From: Urbifossiella limnaea
Lineage (GTDB): Bacteria > Planctomycetota > Planctomycetia > Gemmatales > Gemmataceae
Assembly: GCF_007747215.1 (NCBI RefSeq)
Contig: NZ_CP036273.1
Span: 3,084,322-3,148,321 of the forward strand
Reading direction: 5' to 3'
DNA length: 64,000 nt
The translations under genes and the position numbers were made by a program. The notes beneath the pieces are model-generated. The model was not told the origin of the DNA. It saw only the letters and a list, made by a program, of their open reading frames with translations, and searched no databases. Shown in pieces: positions 43,020-50,489 of the stretch (the stretch's first letter is position 1; the number at the start of each line of letters is the position of its first letter).

Positions 43020-44216
43020 GTGGTGGGGTCGAACGAACCGGTGCGGGCGGGCGGGGGGACGGCGGTCGCGATTCTTGTGGCGCTGAGCGTCTCGCACCTG
43101 CTCAACGACACCATCCAGTCCCTGATCGCGGCCGTCTACCCGGTCCTCAAGGACACCTACGCCCTCACCTACACCCAGATCGGGCTCGTCACCCTCGCCT
43201 TCCAGTGCACCGCGTCGCTGCTCCAGCCGCTGGTCGGGCTGGCCACCGACCGGCGTCCGCAGCCGTTTTCCCTCGCCCTCGGCATGGGCGTTACCCTCGG
43301 CGGGCTGCTACTCCTGTCGGTCGCCGACAGCTTCCCCCTGATCCTCACCGCGGCCGCGCTCGTCGGCGTCGGGTCGGCGGTGTTCCACCCGGAGGCGTCG
43401 CGGATGGCCCGCCTCGCGTCCGGCGGGCGGCACGGGCTGGCGCAGTCGCTGTTCCAGGTCGGCGGGAACGGCGGGTCGGCGCTCGGGCCGCTGCTGGCGG
43501 CGTTCGTCGTCGTGCCGTGGGGGCAGCGCAGCCTGGCCTGGTTCTCCGTCGCGGCCGTCGCCGCGATGCTGCTCCTGGTCGGCGTCGGGCGGTGGTACAA
43601 GGCGCACCTGGCCGACCGGGCCGCGAAGAGAGCGACCGCGACGCCGTCGCCGCTGTCCCCGCGCCGGGCCGCGTTCGCCGTCGGCGTGCTGTTGTGCCTG
43701 ATTTTTTCGAAGTACTTCTACCTGGCGAGCCTGACGAGCTACTACACCCTGTACCTGATCGACACGTTCGGCGTGGGCGTCGCGGACGCCCAGCTGCGGC
43801 TGTTCGTGTTCCTCGGGGCGGTCGCGGCCGGCACGTTCCTCGGCGGCCCGGTCGGGGACCGGGTCGGGTTCAAGGCGGTGATCTGGGGGTCGATCCTCGG
43901 GGTGCTGCCGTTCACCCTGATCCTGCCGCACGCCGACCTGTTCTGGACGACCGTGCTGACCGTGCCCATCGGGCTGATCCTGGCGTCGGCGTTCTCCGCG
44001 ATCATGGTGTACGCGCAAGAGTTGCTGCCGAGTCGGGTGGGGCTCGTGGCGGGGCTGTTCTTCGGGTTCGCGTTCGGGATGGGCGGGATCGGGGCCGCCG
44101 CGCTCGGCTGGCTCGCCGACCAGACGAGCATCCGGTTCGTGTACGAGGTCTGCGCGTACCTGCCGCTGATCGGGCTCCTGACGGCGCTCCTGCCGAACCT
44201 CCGGCGGCCCGTGTAA
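43020..44216 (+). CDS. MFS transporter, fosmidomycin-resistance (Fsr) type
   Basis: A 398-residue major-facilitator exporter with twelve predicted membrane segments. The N-terminal 'LVALSVSHLLNDTIQSLIAA' and 'FQCTASLLQPLVGLATDRRP' are typical of the Fsr branch; also 'VGSAVFHPEASRMARLASGG' and 'LFQVGGNGGSALGPLLAAF'. GTG 43020 is supported by AAGGAGG just upstream. Probably exports small toxic compounds; the substrate cannot be inferred. A second MFS exporter follows after 80 bases. Confidence 0.87.
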   Translation: MVGSNEPVRAGGGTAVAILVALSVSHLLNDTIQSLIAAVYPVLKDTYALTYTQIGLVTLAFQCTASLLQPLVGLATDRRPQPFSLALGMGVTLGGLLLLSVADSFPLILTAAALVGVGSAVFHPEASRMARLASGGRHGLAQSLFQVGGNGGSALGPLLAAFVVVPWGQRSLAWFSVAAVAAMLLLVGVGRWYKAHLADRAAKRATATPSPLSPRRAAFAVGVLLCLIFSKYFYLASLTSYYTLYLIDTFGVGVADAQLRLFVFLGAVAAGTFLGGPVGDRVGFKAVIWGSILGVLPFTLILPHADLFWTTVLTVPIGLILASAFSAIMVYAQELLPSRVGLVAGLFFGFAFGMGGIGAAALGWLADQTSIRFVYEVCAYLPLIGLLTALLPNLRRPV

Positions 44217-44296
44217 GGTCCGGCCGCCGGCGGGCCTATCCCCGGAATCTCCCCGCCGTATTTGCCAACGCCCTCACCCACGGAAGGTGCCGACCC

Positions 44297-45583
44297 TTGC
44301 GCGCGACCCGATCCGGCCTGTTCGTCATCTCGCTGCTCGGCGCCCTGAGCGTTGTCAGCCCGTTCGCCATCGACATGTACCTCCCCGCGTTCCCGGAACT
44401 GGCCGCCGGGTTCGGGGTGCCGAGCACGACCGTCGCGCTCACGCTGTCGAGCTACTTCATCGGGCTGGCCCTCGGGCAGGTGGTGTACGGCCCGCTCCTC
44501 GACCGGTTCGGGCGGAAGCCGCCGCTGGTCGTCGGGCTGTCGCTGTTCGTCGTCACGTCGGTCGGCTGTGCGTTCGCCCCGGACGTGTACACGCTCATCG
44601 CACTGCGGTTCGTCCAGGCACTGGGCGGGTGCGTGGCGCAGGTGGCGTCGGTGGCGATGGTCCGCGACTTCTTCCCGCGCGACCAGGCGGCCCGGGTGCT
44701 GTCCCGGCTGTTCCTGTTCATCGCCGTGTCGCCGCTGCTGGCCCCGACCGTCGGCACGCTGGTGATCGGGCTCGGCGGGTGGCCGGCGGCGTTCGTCTCA
44801 CTGGCGGTGGTGGTGGCCGGCATCCTCGCGCTCGTACTCACGCTGCTGCCCGAGGGGCACACCCCGGACCCGGGCATCTCGCTGCGGCCGGGGCCGATCG
44901 TGGCCGAGTACCTGTCGATCCTGCGGCACCCGCGGTTCCACACCTACGCCGGGGCCGGGGCGTTCTCGTTCGCCGGGCTTTTCACGTTCGTGGCCGGGTC
45001 GCCGGTACTGTTCATGGACGGGTTCGGGGTGGACGGCCGCACCTACAGCCTGATCTTCGCCCTGCTCGCCGGCGGGTTCATCGGCGCGAGCCAGGTGAAC
45101 GTCGTACTGCTCCGGCGGTGGCGGAGCGAGACGCTATTCCTCGCCTTCCTGGCGGCGCAGGTCGTGTTCGGCGCGGTGTTTCTGATCGGCACCTGGGCCG
45201 GGGTACTCGGCCTCGGAGGGACGCTGGCGGTGCTGTTCGGGTTCCTGTGCTGCGTCGGGGTGACGAACCCGAATGCGTCGGCCCTGGCGATCGGCCCGTT
45301 CTCGCGGAACGCCGGGAGCGCGTCGGCCCTGCTCGGGTTCTTCCAGCTCGGCACCGGGGCGGTGATCTCGACGGCGATCGGCGCCGCCAGCCCGGGCGAC
45401 CGGGTGCCGATCGTGGCCGTGTTCGGGGTGACGGCCGCGGTCGGGTTGACGATTCTGCAGGTGGGCCGGCGGCGGGCGGAGGCCAGCCCGGTGGCGGAGG
45501 AACTGGCCCCGCCCGCCGAGCTGGAAGAGCCGGCCTGCCAGCACAACAACGTGGCGGGCGAGTGCGAGGTCTGCCGCGTGTAG
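44297..45583 (+). CDS. MFS multidrug exporter, Bcr/CflA type, with Cys-rich tail
   Basis: A 428-residue drug:proton antiporter of the Bcr/CflA family, 12 membrane segments. Family motifs: 'SPFAIDMYLPAFPELAAGFG', 'LSSYFIGLALGQVVYGPLLD', 'RFGRKPPLVVGL' and 'RFVQALGGCVAQVASVAMVR'. TTG 44297 is the only sensible start, with GGAAGG 9 bases upstream. The C-terminus ends with 'CQHNNVAGECEVC', a four-residue-spaced Cys/His tail unusual for the family and possibly metal-binding. It lies in tandem with the Fsr-type exporter. Confidence 0.85.
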   Translation: MRATRSGLFVISLLGALSVVSPFAIDMYLPAFPELAAGFGVPSTTVALTLSSYFIGLALGQVVYGPLLDRFGRKPPLVVGLSLFVVTSVGCAFAPDVYTLIALRFVQALGGCVAQVASVAMVRDFFPRDQAARVLSRLFLFIAVSPLLAPTVGTLVIGLGGWPAAFVSLAVVVAGILALVLTLLPEGHTPDPGISLRPGPIVAEYLSILRHPRFHTYAGAGAFSFAGLFTFVAGSPVLFMDGFGVDGRTYSLIFALLAGGFIGASQVNVVLLRRWRSETLFLAFLAAQVVFGAVFLIGTWAGVLGLGGTLAVLFGFLCCVGVTNPNASALAIGPFSRNAGSASALLGFFQLGTGAVISTAIGAASPGDRVPIVAVFGVTAAVGLTILQVGRRRAEASPVAEELAPPAELEEPACQHNNVAGECEVCRV

Positions 45584-45688
45584 GGGGTGTCTACAGTTCG
45601 ACCGCGACGAGGTGCTCAAGGTGTGATCGGTAGGCGGTATGATGCCGTATCGGCCGAGAGCCGCAAGCGTACCCGTTCGGGGACAGTC

Positions 45689-45988
45689 GTGAGTCAGGGC
45701 AGAACTAAAACACCGGAACCGTTACCCAAGACGCTGCCGGGTGTGGTCTGCGCCCAACGAGTGCGCTGCGGTAAGCCGGGCTGCCATTGCGCCAACGGGC
45801 AAGGCCACCTCGCCTTTTATCGGTTCTGGCGTGAGGGCGGCCGGCTGCGAAAGCGCTACGTCCGACGCGCCGACCTGGCGGCGGTGCGGACCGCCTGTGC
45901 GGCCCGTCAGCGGGAGCGCCAGGAGCTTGCCGACTCGTGGCGTAAGTGGCGGAACCTGGTGGCCGTCGTGCGGGAGGTGTCAGTATGA
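45689..45988 (+). CDS. DUF6788-like small zinc-finger-type protein
   Basis: A 99-residue basic protein starting at GTG 45689 (in-frame GTG codons upstream are possible). The signature is 'RVRCGKPGCHCANGQGH' with C-x-K-P-x-C-x-C and a following His, then 'YRFWREGGRLRKRYV', as in DUF6788 proteins found on mobile DNA. It likely binds zinc and nucleic acid. The C-terminus is a long Arg-rich helix. The stop codon overlaps the next start (ATGA), so the two proteins are made together. Function unknown. Confidence 0.6.
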   Translation: MSQGRTKTPEPLPKTLPGVVCAQRVRCGKPGCHCANGQGHLAFYRFWREGGRLRKRYVRRADLAAVRTACAARQRERQELADSWRKWRNLVAVVREVSV

Positions 45989-46734
45989 GCGCGGTCGCAA
46001 CCACAGCAGCGGCGCCGAGCGAGGCCGGCGTGATCGCCGGGGAACTGGTCAATTCGTTCGGCCAGATGGTGCAGAGCTACGAGAAGCACTATCGCCTATC
46101 GCGGGGGGAAGCGCTTCAACGCGCCGCCGAATCACCGGCGGACGAAGGCGAGCGAGCGCTGCACGGGCCACCCGATCAGGTCAGTTGGTTCGACCTGCAC
46201 GCCCTCACCAGTACGGACCCCGACCGCGCGACCGCCCGCTGGGAGGAGGTCAAGCGGGCCGCGCTGGACGAACTCCGGACCGGCCACCGGGCCGCCGTCG
46301 CCGTCGAGACGGTCAACGACGACGCCTGGCAGCGGGCCCAGTTCCTGGCGCTGCGGGCGGAGCTGTCGGCCGAGTGGCAGCCCCGCAACGGCGTCGAGCG
46401 CCAGCTCATCGACGGCATGGCGCAGGCGCAGCATGGCTTTCTGACGTGGCTGCGGACGTTAACGATCCGCACCAGTCTGGAGAGCGTCACCAACGACCGG
46501 CGGCACCAGGACGAGGGGAAGTGGGGGCCGCCGCGGCAGAGCGATGCCGACGCCGTCGAGCAGGCCGCGACGATGATGGACCGGTTCAACCGGATCTTCC
46601 TGCGGACCCTCCGCGCCTTGTGCGACATGCGGCGGCACAGCGGCCCCGTCATCGTCAAGAAGGGCGGTCAGATGAACGTGGCGCAGCAGCAGGTGAACGT
46701 GGTTGCCGAGCCCAAAGGCTGCCCAACGCTGTAG
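45985..46734 (+). CDS. Hypothetical partner of the DUF6788-like protein
   Basis: A 249-residue soluble, mostly helical protein with no recognised domain. It has 'LVNSFGQMVQSYEKHYRLSR', a Trp-rich centre ('DQVSWFDLHALTSTDPDRAT'), 'NGVERQLIDGMAQAQHGFLT' and a C-terminal 'MDRFNRIFLRTLRALCDMRR', ending in a Gln/Asn/Val-rich tail ('QMNVAQQQVNVV'). Starts at ATG 45985 within the stop of the preceding gene. Ends 21 bases before the IS630 insertion. The pairing suggests one small system whose function is unknown; DNA-binding or phage-related roles are guesses. Confidence 0.55.
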   Translation: MSAVATTAAAPSEAGVIAGELVNSFGQMVQSYEKHYRLSRGEALQRAAESPADEGERALHGPPDQVSWFDLHALTSTDPDRATARWEEVKRAALDELRTGHRAAVAVETVNDDAWQRAQFLALRAELSAEWQPRNGVERQLIDGMAQAQHGFLTWLRTLTIRTSLESVTNDRRHQDEGKWGPPRQSDADAVEQAATMMDRFNRIFLRTLRALCDMRRHSGPVIVKKGGQMNVAQQQVNVVAEPKGCPTL

Positions 46735-46754
46735 GCGCGGTGTGAGGTGCGCTT

Positions 46755-47786
46755 CTAAGCAGCCGGCCGTAGTTGTTTCCCAGGTTCTGGGCGGAGCTTT
46801 TGGGCATATGAGTTGAAGCCCTGCTCGACGGCCGCCCGCAGATCGGACCGGGTGGCGTAACTGCGGGTCGGGATCTCGTGGTGCTTGACCTGCTTGAACA
46901 CGGCCTCGATCCGGTTCAACTCGGGGCTGTACGCCGGCAGGTAGTACAGGTAGACCCCCGACTTCGCCAGCTCGGGCCGGGCGGCCTTGACCACCTTGCT
47001 GGTGTGGATCGGGGCGTTGTCCAGAACCACCACCCGGGGTCGCCCGACCGCGGGCCTCCCCCGCAGGTAGGCCACGAGGTCGTCCGACGTGAGCGTCCGC
47101 TCGAACGGCACGGCATCCAAGCGGGGGGCCGGGCCGAGCGGCTCGTAGGTGGCCAGGACGTTGACCCGCCGACCTTGGGGGTACTCGTACCGGACCCGCT
47201 TCCGCTGGCCCGGCAGGCACCACGAGTACCCACCGGGCAGCGACGGGGCGAACCCGCACTGGTCGAGATAGTCCAGGACCAGCCGGCCCTCCCGGGCCTT
47301 CCGTTGCAGGCCGCCCAGGACGGCCGCCGCCCGGGCGACCTTGGGCCGGTTCTGCTTGTGCTCCAGGGTCGAGGCCGTCCGCCGGTACCCGGCCCGCAGT
47401 CGGGCGAGGTACCGACGGACCTGACGGGCACGGAGCCGGATCCCGTTGGGGCGGAGGGCGTCGGCCAGTTGGGCCGCCGTCCACGTCCGGTCCTGGCCGA
47501 GCAGGTCGGTCAGCCGGGCGGCCACCTGATCCCGGCGGGCGTAGTTGGGGGCCGGCCCGGGCTTGCCGGGGTAGAGGGCCGGCACCCCCCGGGCGTTGAA
47601 CCCGTGGATCACGGCCCGGGCGGTCTGCGGGTCACACCCGAGGTGCCGGGCGATCCGGGGCGGGGACCACCCGGCGTCGGACAGCAGGACCATCTCCAGC
47701 CGATCCCGTACCCGGGGCGGGAGGGGGTCCCGCCGGAGAGCCTGCAACTCGGACTGCGTCGCAACGGTGAGGTGAACGCGGATCAT
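46755..47786 (-). CDS. IS630-family transposase
   Basis: A 343-residue DDE transposase, apparently intact. N-terminal helix-turn-helix region: 'LEMVLLSDAGWSPPRIARHL', 'DPQTARAVIHGFNARGVPAL'. Catalytic domain: 'LVLDYLDQCGF' (first Asp), 'VVVLDNAPIHTSKVV' (second Asp) and 'LPAYSPELNRIEAVFKQVKH' (Glu). The stop codon TAG borrows the TA of the target site at the left end of the element. Confidence 0.9.
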   Translation of the reverse strand: MIRVHLTVATQSELQALRRDPLPPRVRDRLEMVLLSDAGWSPPRIARHLGCDPQTARAVIHGFNARGVPALYPGKPGPAPNYARRDQVAARLTDLLGQDRTWTAAQLADALRPNGIRLRARQVRRYLARLRAGYRRTASTLEHKQNRPKVARAAAVLGGLQRKAREGRLVLDYLDQCGFAPSLPGGYSWCLPGQRKRVRYEYPQGRRVNVLATYEPLGPAPRLDAVPFERTLTSDDLVAYLRGRPAVGRPRVVVLDNAPIHTSKVVKAARPELAKSGVYLYYLPAYSPELNRIEAVFKQVKHHEIPTRSYATRSDLRAAVEQGFNSYAQKLRPEPGKQLRPAA

Positions 47787-47819
47787 GAAACATGGTACGC
47801 AATCGGGGCCAACTGCTTA
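46756..47819 (-). mobile_element. IS630-family insertion sequence
   Basis: Bounded by TA dinucleotides at 46756-46757 and 47818-47819, as expected for IS630/Tc1 elements that duplicate TA. The ends are inverted: left CTAAGCAGCCGGCC, right (complement) CTAAGCAGTTGGCC. Length 1064 bases with one intact transposase gene. It inserted between the hypothetical gene ending at 46734 and the last codons of the broken hsdM gene. Confidence 0.85.
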
Positions 47820-47827
47820 GTGTCGCA

Positions 47828-47935
47828 TCAGGCAGCGGGTTCCCATTCGTAGAGGAAGCGCTGGAACCCCGCGAACGCCTTCCCAATCTCGTCGGGCTTG
47901 CCAAGCTCGGTGACGGCGTCAGCGATGGCGGTGTA
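47828..47935 (-). pseudogene. Terminal fragment cut off by the IS3 element
   Basis: A 35-codon end of a gene, 'TAIADAVTELGKPDEIGKAF' then 'FQRFLYEWEPAA' and stop at 47828-47830. It begins at a GTA (47933-47935) that also occurs just beyond the other end of the IS3 element (49173-49175). Joining the two copies puts this fragment in the same frame as hsdM. It could be the true hsdM end after an internal deletion, or the end of another gene such as hsdR brought in by a deletion. Not resolvable here. Confidence 0.5.
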
Positions 47936-48000
47936 TATAGTGGACCCCGAAAACTGGACCGCCGGTTAAGCTACACCGGCGAGCCAGGAAAGGGGAACCG

Positions 48001-48288
48001 ATGGCGGGCAAGCGGAAGAGCCACTCGGCGGCGTTCAAGGCTCAGGTCGCCCTGGCGGCGGTCAAGGGTGACAAGACCATCAACGAACTGGCGTCCCACT
48101 ACGGCGTCCACCCGACGTTGATCCACGGGTGGAAGAAGCAACTCCTGGCCGGGGTCGAGGCCGTGTTCGCCTCGGGAGCCAAGACCACCGGACCCCCGGA
48201 GGACAAGACGGCCGAGCTGTTCGAGCAGATCGGGCGACTCAAGGTCGAACTCGACTGGGTGAAAAAAAAATCTGCCCCCCTCGGCTGA
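48001..48288 (+). CDS. IS3-family OrfA (helix-turn-helix subunit)
   Basis: A 95-residue DNA-binding part of the IS3 transposase: 'KSHSAAFKAQVALAAVKGDK', 'INELASHYGVHPTLIHGWKK' is the helix-turn-helix. A leucine-zipper-like helix follows ('DKTAELFEQIGRLKVELDWV'). It ends in KKK encoded by nine A (48262-48270). The matching OrfB frame is one base ahead, so making OrfAB needs a +1 shift or a lost A in the transcript. AGGAAAGGGG lies upstream of the ATG. Confidence 0.88.
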   Translation: MAGKRKSHSAAFKAQVALAAVKGDKTINELASHYGVHPTLIHGWKKQLLAGVEAVFASGAKTTGPPEDKTAELFEQIGRLKVELDWVKKKSAPLG

Positions 48289-48301
48289 CGCCCGGCGGGC
48301 G

Positions 48302-49120
48302 TTGATCGACGAGGATCACCCCGAGCTGAGCATCCGCCGGCAGTGCGAGTTGGTCGGTCTGAACCGCTCGACCCGGTACTACGAGCCGACCCCGGAGACG
48401 CCCGAGAACCTGGAGTTGATGCGGCTCATCGACCAGGAGTACACGGCCCACCCGTTCTTCGGGAGCCGAAAGATCACGCAGTGGCTCATCGGCCGGGGCC
48501 ACGAGGTGAACCGCAAGCGGGTGCGGCGGCTGATGCGGGTGATGGGGCTGGAGGCCATCTACCCCAAGCCGAAACTGTCGCTGGCAGGCCGTGGGCACAA
48601 GGTCTACCCGTACCTGCTGAGGGGCGTGGCGGTCGAGCGGGTCAACCAGGTGTGGAGTGCCGACATCACCTACGTGCCGCTGCCGGGTGGGTTCATGTAC
48701 CTGGCGGCGACGATCGACTGGTTCAGCCGGTACGTGGTCGCCTGGCGGCTGTCCAACACGCTCGACGGGGCGTTCTGCCAGGAGATGCTGGAGGAGGCGT
48801 TGGGCCGGGGCAGACCGGAGGTGTTCAACACGGACCAGGGGGTGCAGTTCACGGCCGGTGCGTGGACCGGGCGGCTGGAGCGGGCCGGGGTGGCGGTGAG
48901 CATGGACGGTCGGGGGCGGTGCCTGGACAACGTGTTCGTCGAGCGGCTGTGGCGGAGCGTGAAGTACGAGGACGTGTACCTGAAGGGGTACGAGCGGGTG
49001 CCGGAGTTGGAGGGCGGGCTGCGGGCGTACTTCGGGTTCTACAACACCGAGCGGCGGCACCAGTCCCTGGACTACCGCACCCCGGCCGAGGTGTACGGCG
49101 TCGGGGCCAAGACGGCCTGA
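48302..49120 (+). CDS. IS3-family OrfB (DDE catalytic subunit)
   Basis: Catalytic half of the IS3 transposase, 272 residues if started at TTG 48302. In the natural fusion it would continue from the A9 run through 'NLPPSADARRALIDEDHPEL'. Catalytic residues are intact: Asp in 'VWSADITYVPLPGG', Asp in 'EVFNTDQGVQFTA', Glu in 'CLDNVFVERLWRSVKYEDVY'. Ends 'SLDYRTPAEVYGVGAKTA'. Probably still able to move. Confidence 0.88.
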   Translation: MIDEDHPELSIRRQCELVGLNRSTRYYEPTPETPENLELMRLIDQEYTAHPFFGSRKITQWLIGRGHEVNRKRVRRLMRVMGLEAIYPKPKLSLAGRGHKVYPYLLRGVAVERVNQVWSADITYVPLPGGFMYLAATIDWFSRYVVAWRLSNTLDGAFCQEMLEEALGRGRPEVFNTDQGVQFTAGAWTGRLERAGVAVSMDGRGRCLDNVFVERLWRSVKYEDVYLKGYERVPELEGGLRAYFGFYNTERRHQSLDYRTPAEVYGVGAKTA

Positions 49121-49172
49121 CGAAACAGTAGCGAAGGATCGCCACTTTTTGGTCTAGACAATGGGGTCCACT

Positions 49173-50108
49173 GTACCGCTCGCCGGTACGGATCGGGAAA
49201 TTCTGCTGCACCTCCTTCCGCTCGCTGCCGCCGAACGGCGGGTTCGCCAGCACCACGTCGAACCGGTCCTTGTCCTGCACGTCGGCGACGTTCTCGCTCA
49301 GCGTGTTCGTGTGGGCGATGTTCGGCGCCTCGATCCCGTGCAGGATCATGTTCATGATCCCGATGACGTAGGCGAGCGGCTTCTTCTCCTTGCCGTAGAA
49401 CGTCTTCTCCTGGAGCGTCTTCACGTCCTTCGTCGTCAGGTTAGGCTTCGCCCGCAGGTACTCGAACGCCTCGCACAAGAACCCCGCCGACCCGACCGCC
49501 CCGTCGTAGACGCGCTCGCCGATCTTCGGCTTCACGACCCGCACGACGGCGCGGATGAGCGGGCGCGGCGTGTAGTACTCGCCGCCGTTCCGCCCGGCGT
49601 TGCCCATGTTCTTGATCTTGGCTTCGTACAGGTGGCTCAGCTCGTGCTTCTCGGTCTGCGACCGGAACCGCAGCTCGTCGATGTGGTCGATGATGTCGCG
49701 GAGGTTGTGCCCGCTCTGGATCTTGTTTTTGATCTCGCCGAAGATCTCGCCGATCTTGTACTCGATGGTGTTCGGCCCGCTCGCCTTCTGCTTGAAGTCG
49801 TGCAGGTACGGGAACAGCTTCTGGTTCACGAAGTCCCGCAGGTCGTCGCCGCCGAGCGCCTTGTTGTGGTCGATCTGCCCGCCCTTGTCCTTCGGCGCGG
49901 CCCAACTCTCCCAGCGGTACGGCTTGTCGAGGATGAAGGCGTACTTCTTGCCCTCCAGCGCCGCCTCGTCCGCCCGGTCCTGTTCCAGCCCGTAGAGGTA
50001 CTTCAGGAAGAGGAGCCACGACGTTTGCTCGGTGTAGTCGAGCTCGGTCGTGCAGCCGGCTTCTTTCCGAAGCGCGTCGTCGATGTTCTTGAACGCCTGC
50101 TCGAACAT
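49173..50108 (-). pseudogene. hsdM: Type I restriction-modification methyltransferase HsdM, truncated by IS3
   Basis: The first 312 codons of an N6-adenine DNA methyltransferase subunit. Seen: N-terminal helical domain 'IDDALRKEAGCTTELDYTEQ' with 'WLLFLKYLYGLEQ', 'GRNGGEYYTPRPLIRAVVRV', SAM-binding 'VYDGAVGSAGFLCEAFEYLR' and the catalytic N-P-P-F in 'DVVLANPPFGGSERKEV'. The chain is interrupted right after 'NFPIRTGERY' by the IS3 element; the usual family length is near 500 residues. No hsdS or hsdR gene is present. ATG 50108 is the start. It is a relic, not a working defence system. Confidence 0.88.
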
Positions 50109-50396
50109 GGGGCGAACCCGGTGTGGTCGCGTGGCCGTCGCGGCGCCGGGCACACCCAGTCGCGCCTGCTTGAATCTGTCGCGGGGAAGTAGTTTAGTCC
50201 AACCGCGCCGACCCTGAAAGGTGCGAAGTGGGCGCTTCGCAGGGGAACCTGACACCCGATAGGTACGGCGACCACCGACCCGCGGGTGGCAGCTGTTCGG
50301 CCACCGGCTCCGGGTGGAGCGGTAGCCAGGAGAGGGTCGTAACCGGCCTTCCGGGTGCTACCGTTCGGGTGTACACTACCCATTCAACCGGTTGAC

Positions 50397-50486
50397 GGGA
50401 GTAGCTACCCGCCGAAATCCGGGGCCGTGGCGGCGGGTGAGTAGTTCCCCCCGTCGCCCGGCCCTGGCCCGCCGGCCGGGAACTAC
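50397..50486 (+). promoter_or_regulatory. Possible RNA switch before the 50490 gene
   Basis: Three segments can pair in two ways. A (50397-50414) is complementary to B (50431-50449) with a few mismatches. The right half of B, GTAGTTCCC (50441-50449), is perfectly complementary to C, GGGAACTAC (50478-50486), which ends 3 bases before the ATG at 50490. A:B would leave the start region free; B:C would hide it. This resembles an attenuator or translational switch. The rest of the 50109-50489 spacer has only a 7-bp hairpin (50222-50228 with 50234-50240) and no gene. Confidence 0.4.
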
Positions 50487-50489
50487 GCC

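Larger units (their letters stand above)
47936..49172 (+). mobile_element. IS3-family insertion sequence inside hsdM
   Basis: About 1237 bases with inverted ends built on AGTGGACCCC (left 47939-47948, right 49163-49172). A 3-base GTA on each side (47933-47935, 49173-49175) fits a target duplication; three extra bases at the left tip make the exact border slightly uncertain. It contains orfA and orfB of an IS3 transposase. Insertion splits a type I methyltransferase gene on the opposite strand. Confidence 0.85.

Noticed and set aside
48849-49172. Extension of the hsdM frame into the IS3 element
   Set aside because: The frame stays open by chance through IS DNA; after 'TGERY' the sequence loses all HsdM character and overlaps OrfB on the other strand.
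47828-50108. A working type I restriction-modification defence system
   Set aside because: hsdM is cut by an IS element and neither hsdS nor hsdR is present.
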